Below, one piece after another: positions 26,368 through 35,120 of a stretch of DNA of 64,000 bases. The notes below the pieces were generated by a model. The model was given only the letters and a program-made list of their open reading frames with translations, searched no databases and was not told where the DNA came from. The translations under genes were made by a program, and so were the position numbers. Within the stretch, counting starts at the first letter, position 1; the number at the start of each line of letters is the position of its first letter. The stretch comes from Azospirillum sp. (GTDB lineage Bacteria > Pseudomonadota > Alphaproteobacteria > Azospirillales > Azospirillaceae): NCBI GenBank assembly GCA_016124535.1, contig WGNK01000041.1, positions 1-64,000 on the forward strand, read 5' to 3'.

Positions 26368-27056
26368 CCGGCCGACCGCACCGTGCGGATGAGATCATCG
26401 TCTTCTGTTTCATTAAGCGCCTTGCGCAGGCGCCGGATATGGACATCGACGGTGCGCGGTTCGACATAGACATCCCGGCCCCAGACGGTGTCGAGCAGTT
26501 GTTCGCGGGAGAAGACCCGCCCCGGATGCTGCATGAAGTGCAGCAGCAAGCGATATTCTGTCGGCCCCAAATGGATGTCCCGTTCGCTGCGGCGAACCCG
26601 ATGAGCCGCCAGATCCATCGAGATATCGCCGAACTGAAGCGTTTCATCGGCGTGGCTGGGCGTGGTCCGGCGCAACACCGCCCGGACTCGGGCGATCAAT
26701 TCGACGATTGAGAACGGCTTGGCGATGTAGTCGTCGGCTCCGGAGTTGAGCCCGCGCACCCGGTCGTCCTCCTCGCCACGGGCGGTCAGCATGATGATCG
26801 GTATCGACCGGGTTCTCGGGCCCCGTCGCAACTGGCGACATACTTCCAGCCCCGACATGCGCGGCAGCATCCAGTCGAGCAGCATCAGGCTCGGCGTCTC
26901 CTCGTCGGCCATGACCAGGGCGACTTCGCCATCGCCGGCGGCGGCGGTTCGAAAACCCTCCTGCTCGAGATTGTATTTCAACATGGTAACCAACGGCACC
27001 TCATCCTCAACGATCAGGATCAGGGGCTTGGCGGCGTTGTTGTTCGAGTTCGCCAT
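26340..27056 (-). CDS. phoB: Phosphate regulon response regulator PhoB
   Basis: A 238-residue OmpR-family regulator: receiver domain with phosphoacceptor D61 (LMLLDWMLPRMSG), switch Thr in IIMLTARGEED and Lys in YIAKPFS, then a winged-helix DNA-binding domain (HLGPTEYRLLLHFMQHPG; EPRTVDVHIRRLRKAL). It activates phosphate-starvation genes from Pho boxes, one of which precedes pstS in this window. It is the last gene of pst-pho on the minus strand; its partner kinase phoR is not in the window. Confidence 0.96.
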   Translation of the reverse strand: MANSNNNAAKPLILIVEDEVPLVTMLKYNLEQEGFRTAAAGDGEVALVMADEETPSLMLLDWMLPRMSGLEVCRQLRRGPRTRSIPIIMLTARGEEDDRVRGLNSGADDYIAKPFSIVELIARVRAVLRRTTPSHADETLQFGDISMDLAAHRVRRSERDIHLGPTEYRLLLHFMQHPGRVFSREQLLDTVWGRDVYVEPRTVDVHIRRLRKALNETEDDDLIRTVRSAGYALDAKSA

Positions 27057-27067
27057 GATCGGTCCAC

Positions 27068-27808
27068 TCAGGCAGCGTTGTCCGCCGCCGCCGACTCCGC
27101 ATCCGGCGTCACCACGGCGAAGCTGGACGTGTCGCCCTTGGGACGCACCGCGGTCAACGGCTGGCCGACCACCAGGAAGTGGATGGTTTCCGCTATATTG
27201 GTGGCGTGATCGCCGATCCGCTCCAGGTTCTTGGCGATGAACAGCAGATGAGTGCAGGGCGTGATGTTGCGCGGGTCTTCCATCATATAGGTCAGGACTT
27301 CGCGGAACAGGCTGGTGTAGAGATCATCGAGTTCTTCGTCACGGCGCCAGCCCGAGATCGCCTTCTCGACGTCACGGTCGCCGTAAGCATCGAGGATTTC
27401 CTTCATGATCTCCTGCACCAGCCAACCCATGCGCGGGATCGCCGACACTGGTCGCACCGCCTGGACCTGGGCCAGCACCATCGAGCGCTTGGCGATATTG
27501 GCGGCATAGTCGCCGATGCGTTCGAGATCGCTGGCGATTTTCAATGCCGACAGGATCTCCCGCAGATCCCTGGCCATCGGCTGGCGCAAAGCCAGCATCT
27601 TGACCACCTCGGCGTCGATCGACCGCTCATAGTCATCGAGCCGGATATCGGACTGCAGGACCTGGGCCGCGAGTGCGGCGTCGCGCCGCGCCACCGCCTG
27701 GACCGAAGCTTCGACTTGCGACTCGGCAATGCCGCCCATCTGGGAGACCATATTGCCGAGATTCCGCAGCTCTTCGGAAAAGGCGCGGACGATATGATCA
27801 TTAGCCAT
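27068..27808 (-). CDS. phoU: Phosphate signalling protein PhoU
   Basis: A 246-residue protein of two PhoU three-helix domains (each with the E/D-rich metal motif, e.g. ASDLERIGDYAANIAKR and AKNLERIGDHATNIAE). It links PstB and PhoR so that the Pho regulon is shut off when phosphate is plentiful. It lies between pstB and phoB, 11 bp from phoB. Confidence 0.97.
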   Translation of the reverse strand: MANDHIVRAFSEELRNLGNMVSQMGGIAESQVEASVQAVARRDAALAAQVLQSDIRLDDYERSIDAEVVKMLALRQPMARDLREILSALKIASDLERIGDYAANIAKRSMVLAQVQAVRPVSAIPRMGWLVQEIMKEILDAYGDRDVEKAISGWRRDEELDDLYTSLFREVLTYMMEDPRNITPCTHLLFIAKNLERIGDHATNIAETIHFLVVGQPLTAVRPKGDTSSFAVVTPDAESAAADNAA

Positions 27809-27851
27809 TATATTGCCTCTCCCTGAGATTCACGATCACCGCTAGCACTGC

Positions 27852-28673
27852 TCAACCGTAGCGCCCGGTGATGTAGCCTTGAGTCCGTTCGTCCCGAGGA
27901 TTGGTAAAAATTTCATCGGTATCGTCGAATTCGACCATATCACCCAAATGAAAGAAGGCGGTCTTCTGGGAGACACGGGCCGCCTGCTGCATGTTGTGGG
28001 TGACGATTACGATGGTATAGTTGTCGCGAAGTTCGTCGATCAGCTCCTCGACATGGGCAGTCGCGATCGGGTCCAGCGCCGAGCAGGGCTCGTCCATCAG
28101 GATCACTTCGGGACTGACCGCAATCGCGCGGGCAATGCAGAGCCGCTGCTGCTGGCCGCCGGACAGGCCGGTACCAGGCTCGAGCAAGCGGTCCTTGACC
28201 TCGTTCCACAGGCCCGCCCGCTCCAGGCTGGTCTGGACCACCGCGTCATATTCGTCGCGATGGCTGCACAGGCCATGGATCCGCGGTCCATAGGCAATAT
28301 TGTCGTAGATCGATTTGGGGAACGGATTCGGCTTTTGGAACACCATCCCGACCCGCGCCCGCAGCTGGACCGGGTCCATCTTCGGATCGTAGATATTCTC
28401 GCCGTCAAGCTCGATCAGACCATCGACGCGACAAATGTCGATCGTGTCGTTCATCCGGTTGAGGCAGCGTAGAAAGGTCGACTTGCCGCAGCCGCTGGGG
28501 CCGATCAGAGCCGTCACCTGATTCTCGCCGATGCCGAGCGTGACGCCCTTCAGCGCCAATTTCTCGCCATAATAGACCTTGACCGTGTTTGCCTGGAATT
28601 TCATCGGTGTCGTTGCTTTGAGTGCGGGGTGGCCCTGGGCGGGCACCGCTTCGACCTGTCCAACCATCGTCAT
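27852..28673 (-). CDS. pstB: Phosphate ABC transporter ATP-binding protein
   Basis: A 273-residue ATPase of the PstSCAB high-affinity phosphate importer. Walker A GPSGCGKST, the PstB-typical CLNRMNDTIDICRVDG, signature LSGGQQQRLCIARA and Walker B EVILMDEPCSALDP are intact. ATG 28673 gives the family-length N-terminus and directly follows pstA; upstream extensions run into pstA. Confidence 0.97.
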   Translation of the reverse strand: MTMVGQVEAVPAQGHPALKATTPMKFQANTVKVYYGEKLALKGVTLGIGENQVTALIGPSGCGKSTFLRCLNRMNDTIDICRVDGLIELDGENIYDPKMDPVQLRARVGMVFQKPNPFPKSIYDNIAYGPRIHGLCSHRDEYDAVVQTSLERAGLWNEVKDRLLEPGTGLSGGQQQRLCIARAIAVSPEVILMDEPCSALDPIATAHVEELIDELRDNYTIVIVTHNMQQAARVSQKTAFFHLGDMVEFDDTDEIFTNPRDERTQGYITGRYG

Positions 28674-28675
28674 AT

Positions 28676-30049
28676 CTACCACCGCCTCTCGAATTTGCGC
28701 CTGAGATAAACTGCAAGGCCATTCATCAGGATCAGGAAGGTGAGCAGGATCATGATCGCCGCCGCAGTCCGCTCGACCCAGCCGCGTTCGGCACTCTCCG
28801 CCCACATGTAGATCTGCACCGGCAAGACCGAGGCCGGATCGGAGACGCTGGTCGGTGTGTCGGCAACGAACGCAACCATGCCGATCATCAGTAGCGGTGC
28901 GGTCTCGCCAAGCGCATGGCCCATGCCGATGATCGTGCCGGTCAGAATTCCCGGCATCGCCAGGGGCAGGACGTGATGGGTCACCACCTGCAGCGGTGAC
29001 GCACCGATGCCCAGCGCCGCCTCGCGGATCGACGGCGGCACCGCCTTCAGCGCGGCACGGGAGGCGATGATCACGATCGGCAGCGTCATCAGTGCCAACA
29101 CCATGCCGCCGACCAGGGGCGCCGAGCGCGGCAGCCCGAAGAAGTTGAGGAACATCGCCAGCCCGAGCAGGCCGAACACGATCGAAGGCACCGCGGCCAG
29201 ATTGTTGATGTTGACCTCGATCAGGTCGGTCCAGCGATTCTTCGGCGCGAATTCCTCCAGATAGACCGCCGCGGCGACGCCCACCGGCACCGCCAGGACC
29301 ATGGTGATCAGCAGAGTCAGGAACGAGCCGATGATGGCGCCGCGCATGCCGGCGAGTTCCGGCTGGCGGCTGTTGTTCTGGGTGACCACGTCGAGGCTGA
29401 AGAAGGTACCCAATTGGCCCCGTCCGGCGAGTGCATCGACCCAGCCGATCTGCCGGTCAGAGACATTGCGCTGGATCTCGGGCAGCGAGCGCGCAATGTG
29501 TCCCTTCATCAGCTGGTCGACATTGTCGGACGCCAGCAGCGTGATCGTCTTGGTCGTGCCGATCAGGTTGGGATCGGCCATGACCATTTGGCGAAGCTGA
29601 AACGGAGCGCCGCTGCTCACCAGGTCGACCACGGCGCGACGGTCCTCGCGTGAGGTGATCTCGGGGAAGGCCGCGGCCAGGGCGTCGCGAATCAGCTTCA
29701 GATAGTCCGCCCCGGAGATGTCGTCGGCGCTGCGGGTGCCGCTCGGGTCGATGACCTCGGGGTCAAACGTAATCGCCAATTCGATCCGGGTCTGGAAGAA
29801 GCCGGTATAGCCGTTAAGCACGACGGTGCTGATCAAGGTGACCAGAACCACCGCGGCAATTGAAATTGCACCGATCCCCAACCAGCGGAATCGGCTTTCG
29901 GATTTGTGGCGACGCCGGACCCGCGCCGCGAACTCTTCCGTCTTGTATCGTGATGAGGGGCTGAGTGCCTGAGGCACGGCCTGCTCGATGGTTTCGGAAT
30001 GGGCGACGATGTCGGTCATGGCAGGGGTGTCCATGGCGGGTTCAATCAT
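28676..30049 (-). CDS. pstA: Phosphate ABC transporter permease PstA
   Basis: A 457-residue inner-membrane permease. It has an alphaproteobacterial N-terminal extension (DUF3333-type, one helix at ~55-80 then a periplasmic ~150-residue stretch) before the standard six-helix PstA core with EAA loop REAALGIGASPLQVVTHHVLP. ATG 30049 overlaps the pstC stop and is the likely coupled start; ATGs at 30058 and 30034 are alternatives. Confidence 0.95.
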   Translation of the reverse strand: MIEPAMDTPAMTDIVAHSETIEQAVPQALSPSSRYKTEEFAARVRRRHKSESRFRWLGIGAISIAAVVLVTLISTVVLNGYTGFFQTRIELAITFDPEVIDPSGTRSADDISGADYLKLIRDALAAAFPEITSREDRRAVVDLVSSGAPFQLRQMVMADPNLIGTTKTITLLASDNVDQLMKGHIARSLPEIQRNVSDRQIGWVDALAGRGQLGTFFSLDVVTQNNSRQPELAGMRGAIIGSFLTLLITMVLAVPVGVAAAVYLEEFAPKNRWTDLIEVNINNLAAVPSIVFGLLGLAMFLNFFGLPRSAPLVGGMVLALMTLPIVIIASRAALKAVPPSIREAALGIGASPLQVVTHHVLPLAMPGILTGTIIGMGHALGETAPLLMIGMVAFVADTPTSVSDPASVLPVQIYMWAESAERGWVERTAAAIMILLTFLILMNGLAVYLRRKFERRW

Positions 30050-31424
30050 ACTTCTCACGGAATTTCTGCACCATCCGCAATGCGATCACGTTGAGGCACA
30101 GGGTTACGACGAACAGGACCAGACCCAAACCAAAGGCAGACAAGGTCTTGGCACTGTCGAATTCCTGGTCGCCCTTGATCGTTGACGCAATCTGGGCGGT
30201 TACCGTGGTCACCGCCTCCAGCGGGTTGGCGGTGAGATTGGCCGACAGGCCTGCGGCCATGGTCACGATCATGGTCTCGCCGATCGCCCGGCTGATTGCC
30301 AGCATGATGGCACCGACAATGCCGGGCAGCGCCGCGGGCAGGATGACCTGGAGAATGGTTTCCGACTTGGTGGCGCCCAGCGCATAGGAGCCGTCACGCA
30401 ACGACTGGGGCACCGAATTGATCACATCGTCGGACAGCGAACTGACATAGGGCACGATCATGATGCCCATGACGATGCCGGCGGCCAGGGCCGACTGGGC
30501 ACTGGTTTCGAAGCCGAGCGATCCGCCGAGTTGGCGCACCACAGGGGCCATGGTCAACGCGGCGAAGAAACCGTAAACCACCGTCGGAATGCCGGCCAGT
30601 ACCTCGAGCAGCGGCTTCACCGCGGTGCGGGTCCGCGGGCTGGCGTATTCCGACATATAGATCGCCGCCAACAGGCCGACCGGCACCGCAACCAGCATCG
30701 CGATCGCTGTGATCAGCAGCGTGCCGGCGAATACCGGGACGGCACCGAACGATCCGGCACCCATCGCCTGGTCGGCGCGGATCGAAGCCTGGGCATTCCA
30801 CTGCAACCCGAACAGGAACTCGGTGACCGGGACTTTTGCAAAGAAGCGCAACGCCTCGAACAGCATCGACAGAACGATGCCAACCGTGGTCAGAATTGCG
30901 ACCAGGGAGCAGATCACCATCATGATTTCGATGACGGCTTCGACCTGGTTGCGGGCGCGCAGATCGCAGTTAATTCGGCGCCGGGCGTGGACAAGCCCGA
31001 ACAGCGCCATCGCCGAGCCGACCGCCAGCAGCGACCAATTGCCCAATTCATGCAGGAAGTTATAGCGCGCGGCGGCGGCAACCAGTTCCGGGTCCGGCAC
31101 GCGGCCGGTGGTGATGCCGGCGGCCAGATTGAGGATATCGGCGCGCATCAGGTCCAGATTCTGGTCGTAGCCGGCGATCAGGTGGTCGGGCAGACCGCCG
31201 ACAACCAGGCGCAGGAGCAACGAGCCTTCGACCATGAAGAAGACAAGGCACAATAAAAGAGCCGGCAAGCCGGCCCACAAAGCAACATAGGCACCATAGT
31301 AGCCTGGTACCGAGTGGAGTCGAGAGATCGGTCCATCGGCAACGACAAAGGCTCGCCGCTGGCCGATATAATAGCCGGCTACTGTTAGTATCAGCAGCAG
31401 CCCGAGAAAGATCGATATCTGCAT
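30042..31424 (-). CDS. pstC: Phosphate ABC transporter permease PstC
   Basis: A 460-residue inner-membrane permease, longer than E. coli PstC because of additional N-terminal helices (first at ~1-20, second at ~43-65) and a linker before the core. The core EAA loop is DGSYALGATKSETILQVILPA. It partners PstA in the phosphate channel. It lies downstream of a terminator after pstS, so it probably gets less transcript than pstS. Confidence 0.95.
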   Translation of the reverse strand: MQISIFLGLLLILTVAGYYIGQRRAFVVADGPISRLHSVPGYYGAYVALWAGLPALLLCLVFFMVEGSLLLRLVVGGLPDHLIAGYDQNLDLMRADILNLAAGITTGRVPDPELVAAAARYNFLHELGNWSLLAVGSAMALFGLVHARRRINCDLRARNQVEAVIEIMMVICSLVAILTTVGIVLSMLFEALRFFAKVPVTEFLFGLQWNAQASIRADQAMGAGSFGAVPVFAGTLLITAIAMLVAVPVGLLAAIYMSEYASPRTRTAVKPLLEVLAGIPTVVYGFFAALTMAPVVRQLGGSLGFETSAQSALAAGIVMGIMIVPYVSSLSDDVINSVPQSLRDGSYALGATKSETILQVILPAALPGIVGAIMLAISRAIGETMIVTMAAGLSANLTANPLEAVTTVTAQIASTIKGDQEFDSAKTLSAFGLGLVLFVVTLCLNVIALRMVQKFREKYD

Positions 31425-31450
31425 GGTGCGATCAGCCTTAGCACAAGCGC

Positions 31451-31483
31451 AAAAAATTGGCCCGTACCGGTGGCACGGGCCAA
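31451..31483 (-). terminator. Intrinsic terminator between pstS and pstC
   Basis: On the minus strand TTGGCCCGT and ACGGGCCAA (31483-31475 and 31465-31457) form a perfect 9-bp stem followed directly by TTTTTT. It starts 18 bp after the pstS stop. It probably lowers read-through into pstCAB-phoU-phoB, giving excess binding protein. Confidence 0.8.
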
Positions 31484-31500
31484 GTCAACACTTCAGATAC

Positions 31501-32529
31501 TTATTTGGCGAGAGCCATCGTCTGCGCGCGTTGTGCCTTGAGCATATCGGCCGGCAGCGGGATCAAGCCCTTGGCAACCAAGTACCCATCGGGACCAGCG
31601 GCCTTGTCGCTGAGGAATTCCTTGACGTATTCGGTGATCCCGGGGATCAGCTTGGCATGGGCGTTCTTGACATAGAAGAACAGCGGCCGCGCCAGCGGGT
31701 ATTTTCCCGAGGCGATATTGTCAAAGGTCGGCTTAACCTCACCGATGGTCAGACCCTGGATTTTGTCTTTATTCTGATCGATGTAGAAGAAGGTGAAGAC
31801 GCCGACCGCTTCGGGGCTGGCATTGAGCTTGCCGACGATCAGCGCATAATCCTCGGCGACATCGATCCAGGCGCCGTCATCGCGAATAGTGTTGCACACC
31901 TTCTTTTTCTGGTCGCCCGGCAGCGCTTTGATCTCGGGGAAGGTGACACAGGCAACGTCCATCACCAGTTCGTTGAAGGCGTCGCGGGTGCCGTGAACCG
32001 GCGACGGCCCATAGACCTCGATATCGGTCTTGGGCAGGCCGGGGGCGACATCGCTCCACTTGGTGTTCGGATTCTTGACGATCTTGCCGCCCACCGGGAC
32101 TTCGGCGGCCAGGGCCAGGAACAGCTGCGGAATGGTCAGCTTGAAGGCCTTGGTCTTGGCGTTGACCGCGACCGAGATGCCGTCATAGCCGATCGTCACT
32201 TCGGTGATGTCGGTGACGCCGTTCTTGGCGCAGGACTCACGCTCGGAGTCCTTGACCGCCCGTGAGGCATTCGAGATGTCCGGATACTGCGGCCCGACGC
32301 CGCTGCAGAAAATCTTGAAACCGCCGCCGGTGCCGGTCGATTCGACAACGGGGGTCTTGAATTTGCCGAGCTTGCCGAAATTCTCGGCGACCACGGTCGA
32401 AAATGGAAAAACCGTCGACGATCCGACGATGCGGATCTGATCGCGCGACTGTGCGTTGGCAGCGCCGGCCGAAACGGCAGCACCCACCACCGCCACGACC
32501 ACGCCCATGGCGATGCTCTTGGTTTTCAT
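31501..32529 (-). CDS. pstS: Phosphate-binding protein PstS
   Basis: A 342-residue periplasmic protein with a Sec signal peptide (MKTKSIAMGVVVAVVGAAVS..., cleavage near ANA-QS) and the phosphate-binding motif IVGSSTVFPFSTVVAE. It captures phosphate for PstCAB. ATG 32529 gives a standard signal peptide; open frame upstream has no ribosome binding site. A Pho box lies 110-145 bp upstream. Confidence 0.96.
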   Translation of the reverse strand: MKTKSIAMGVVVAVVGAAVSAGAANAQSRDQIRIVGSSTVFPFSTVVAENFGKLGKFKTPVVESTGTGGGFKIFCSGVGPQYPDISNASRAVKDSERESCAKNGVTDITEVTIGYDGISVAVNAKTKAFKLTIPQLFLALAAEVPVGGKIVKNPNTKWSDVAPGLPKTDIEVYGPSPVHGTRDAFNELVMDVACVTFPEIKALPGDQKKKVCNTIRDDGAWIDVAEDYALIVGKLNASPEAVGVFTFFYIDQNKDKIQGLTIGEVKPTFDNIASGKYPLARPLFFYVKNAHAKLIPGITEYVKEFLSDKAAGPDGYLVAKGLIPLPADMLKAQRAQTMALAK

Positions 32530-32936
32530 AACAACCCTTCCAGATTCATTTTTCCGATCGGCCACGCGACAAGAAGCTGCTGCCTCGGCAGACGGAGCAG
32601 CTGTCCCGCGCCGCCGGCACACTAGGACGCAAGCGCGATGCTATTACGACGTTAGCATTACAATTTTATGACCCCGCACCCAGATTGCCGTCTGGACCAA
32701 TGGACGTTGACATAGCACCAGCCCCGTGCTTGACCAGATCAGGTAAGTCTATTGTCCAGGGTGGGCAGGAATTGTCAGCTTTAGCCGCCGCACGGCGGTC
32801 TCCACGGGACCAAGTCTCCTCGGCCCGAGTCCCCACCGCCGGAGTCGCCACCCATCGCATTCCTGGTATGATCGGCCGGGAACCGCCGCGGATGGGGGTG
32901 CAGCATTGATCACAGTCTGGATAGTCTGATCCCAAG
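32530..32936. other. Divergent control region between pstS and an unknown membrane gene
   Basis: A 407-bp interval with the Pho box toward pstS. No other gene or RNA was recognised; the half next to the plus-strand gene shows no clear promoter. Confidence 0.4.
32640..32672 (-). promoter_or_regulatory. Pho box upstream of pstS
   Basis: Read on the minus strand from 32672, three direct repeats with exact 11-bp period appear: GTCATAAAATT, GTAATGCTAAC, GTCGTAATAGC. PhoB binds tandem 11-bp units of the GTCAT type, so this is the likely PhoB activation site of the pst operon. Confidence 0.7.
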
Positions 32937-34136
32937 ATGAAGGCGACCGCAGACACCGAGCGCTCCGGAGTCCGAAGCCGCTGGATCGGCGTTGTCCTTG
33001 GTGCCGTCGCAGTCGCGGCCGGCTGGGGGGCCTTCAGCCATTTTACCGCCGACAGCCCGGGCCGCACCGCGATTGCCCCGGAACTCGCGCTGATCTGGAC
33101 CGACCATGATGGTCAGCTGCGCCGGGGCCGGGTGTCACCGGCGCAATACCGCGGTTTCCGCGAGCGCCAGCACCAGGCCCTGGGTGAAACCTGCCGGGTG
33201 GTCGAGGCGACGATCAAGCCCGCCGTGGCAACGGCGTTGGAGCCGGTCTATGGCCTGCTCAATGCGCGGGTCCCGGCCTATGCCAATTGGCTGTTCGCCT
33301 GGCAGCTGTCCTACGAGCGCGATCGCCGGCTGCTCGGCGCGGCACTCGACGCGGCTTGGCACAGACTGCGCGAGGGCGATATTTCGACCCTGTGGCCGGA
33401 GGTCAGGAAACGGCTCGGCCAGGAGGTCGAAGAATCGTTCCGAAAGATCGTCCTGGCGCCCGCCGAAACCGATCCGATCGTCGCCGGCGCTTGGGACCAG
33501 GCCAATACCGCGACCGATCAGGCCTGGCGGCAGCGCCTGGTCGAACAGGACCGCGCCCTCGCGCTGTTTCTGTCGGAACACGCCTTGCCCGGGGACGGAC
33601 GGGAGCCCACCACCCGTTGGGTTGCCCTGCCCGCCTGGGCCAGCGAATTCCCCGACGATCCGACTCGCCATGCCGAGATTCCCGTCGGCACGCCGTCGAC
33701 CACGGCGATCCTGGTTGCCCTGCCCGACCCATCGGAAACCGCCCTGATCCGGGCGCCCCGCCCCTACCTGGCGCGCGGCGCCGGGGTCTTCTTTCGCTCC
33801 GCGGTCGGGCTGTCAACCTTCAGTGTCGCGCGCATCGTCATGGATGTGACCGATCTTGGCTGGTATGCGGCATTGCCCGGCCTGGCGCTTGGGATCGGCA
33901 ACTCGATCGCCACCAGCATGGTTATCGATTTCGCCATTTCCTCAGCGGACGAAGCGATCAATCGGGACGCTTTCGAACGCCAACTGGTCCAGGCGCTGGC
34001 GGCTTCGCGCGCATCGATCGCCGGCGATTGGTCGGGCCGCATCGAGCACGGTCTGCGAGAGCGCTGCCAGGACCTTGCCGGTCGCGCCCTGGCGGCGGCG
34101 GCAACCGACGACGGCCGCGATGCCGTGAGCTTCTGA
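32937..34136 (+). CDS. Membrane-anchored protein of unknown function
   Basis: A 399-residue protein I do not recognise. One N-terminal membrane helix (~17-37) is followed by a largely helical, charged region (~45-250) and a C-terminal hydrophobic stretch (~278-335; GVFFRSAVGLSTFSVARIVM, then LPGLALGIGNSIATSMVIDF) that could be one or two further helices or membrane-associated glycine-rich segments. It is divergent from pstS across the Pho box region, so control by phosphate is possible but not shown. Codon usage matches its neighbours. Confidence 0.75.
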   Translation: MKATADTERSGVRSRWIGVVLGAVAVAAGWGAFSHFTADSPGRTAIAPELALIWTDHDGQLRRGRVSPAQYRGFRERQHQALGETCRVVEATIKPAVATALEPVYGLLNARVPAYANWLFAWQLSYERDRRLLGAALDAAWHRLREGDISTLWPEVRKRLGQEVEESFRKIVLAPAETDPIVAGAWDQANTATDQAWRQRLVEQDRALALFLSEHALPGDGREPTTRWVALPAWASEFPDDPTRHAEIPVGTPSTTAILVALPDPSETALIRAPRPYLARGAGVFFRSAVGLSTFSVARIVMDVTDLGWYAALPGLALGIGNSIATSMVIDFAISSADEAINRDAFERQLVQALAASRASIAGDWSGRIEHGLRERCQDLAGRALAAAATDDGRDAVSF

Positions 34137-34208
34137 TCCCCGGAGCTGATCCCCGGAGTCGCGGCGGCCGGGATGCCCGACCGCCGGCCGACCGGGTCCA
34201 TGACGCCT

Positions 34209-34907
34209 TCAAGGTGCCGCGCAAAAGGACTCGGTCGCGTCAATCGACAGCACGGTATAGGATGAACCCTTGCGCAGGACGTATTCCGAAGCGCCGACAT
34301 GGGCGGCTGAGTCCGGCCCCCAATCATAGGTGTAGCCGAGCCGGGTGAATGGGTAGCCGTCCGGTTTGCGGTAGGACGACAATATCTGATTCAACACGAA
34401 CTGCGAGTCGCGCAACCATTGCTCCAAGGCGACGCCGGGTGGCGCTGCGCTTGGCGGAAGGATTGGGCAAGTCACACTATCGGTGCGGGTGTCGGGGCAT
34501 GGCCGGAACACATCCTTGGCCGCCACCTCCAGGGTGATAAAGGCGCGCCCGTGCCCTTTACCCCCCGCCAGTCCGAGCAACTGCTCAATCCGTGCGGTCT
34601 TGTCGTCACTGTCGAAGCTTCGGCACTGGGTCTGCACTTGGGGGGCGACGGTAACCCACAGATTGATCCCCAGATCGGTCGCCGGCCCCAGCTTGTAATA
34701 TTTGGGGTCGGCCCACGACACCACGGTGGCAGTCGGTGCCGGCAGCGGCACCAGCTCGTGGACCTCGCTCGGCTCGGCGATCGCCGCGTCCTCGATCGCC
34801 GCTTGGTAGGGGATCGGTCCGGAGAAGGCGAGTGCCGAACCAGCATAAATCAGTGCCACCGCACCGGCGGCCCGGCCTGGTCGACAGCTTTTTCCCCAAT
34901 CCGCCAT
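34209..34907 (-). CDS. Secreted protein of unknown function
   Basis: A 232-residue protein with a probable signal peptide (positively charged start, hydrophobic AAGAVALIYAGSALA, cleavage near AFS). The mature part holds four cysteines in two groups (TQCRSF, FRPCPDT, TCPILPP, ESFCAAP), which may form disulfides in the periplasm. No family was recognised. It is convergent with the preceding unknown gene and alone on its strand. Confidence 0.7.
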   Translation of the reverse strand: MADWGKSCRPGRAAGAVALIYAGSALAFSGPIPYQAAIEDAAIAEPSEVHELVPLPAPTATVVSWADPKYYKLGPATDLGINLWVTVAPQVQTQCRSFDSDDKTARIEQLLGLAGGKGHGRAFITLEVAAKDVFRPCPDTRTDSVTCPILPPSAAPPGVALEQWLRDSQFVLNQILSSYRKPDGYPFTRLGYTYDWGPDSAAHVGASEYVLRKGSSYTVLSIDATESFCAAP

Positions 34908-35120
34908 TCCTGACCCCGCCGGTTGAACGTCACCGAACGACCATCGTATACGTCCGACCGAATGCGATCATATCACGAAGCGCGGCGGATCGGTAGGTCT
35001 TGAAGATTGTATCCGTGAGAACTCTCTAAATTTCACAATCTATGAGTGATTGTATTAAAAGTAATCTCCTGATTTAAGCTCTTCTTGCGGACAACACCTC
35101 AGATCGGGACCGGCGACTGC

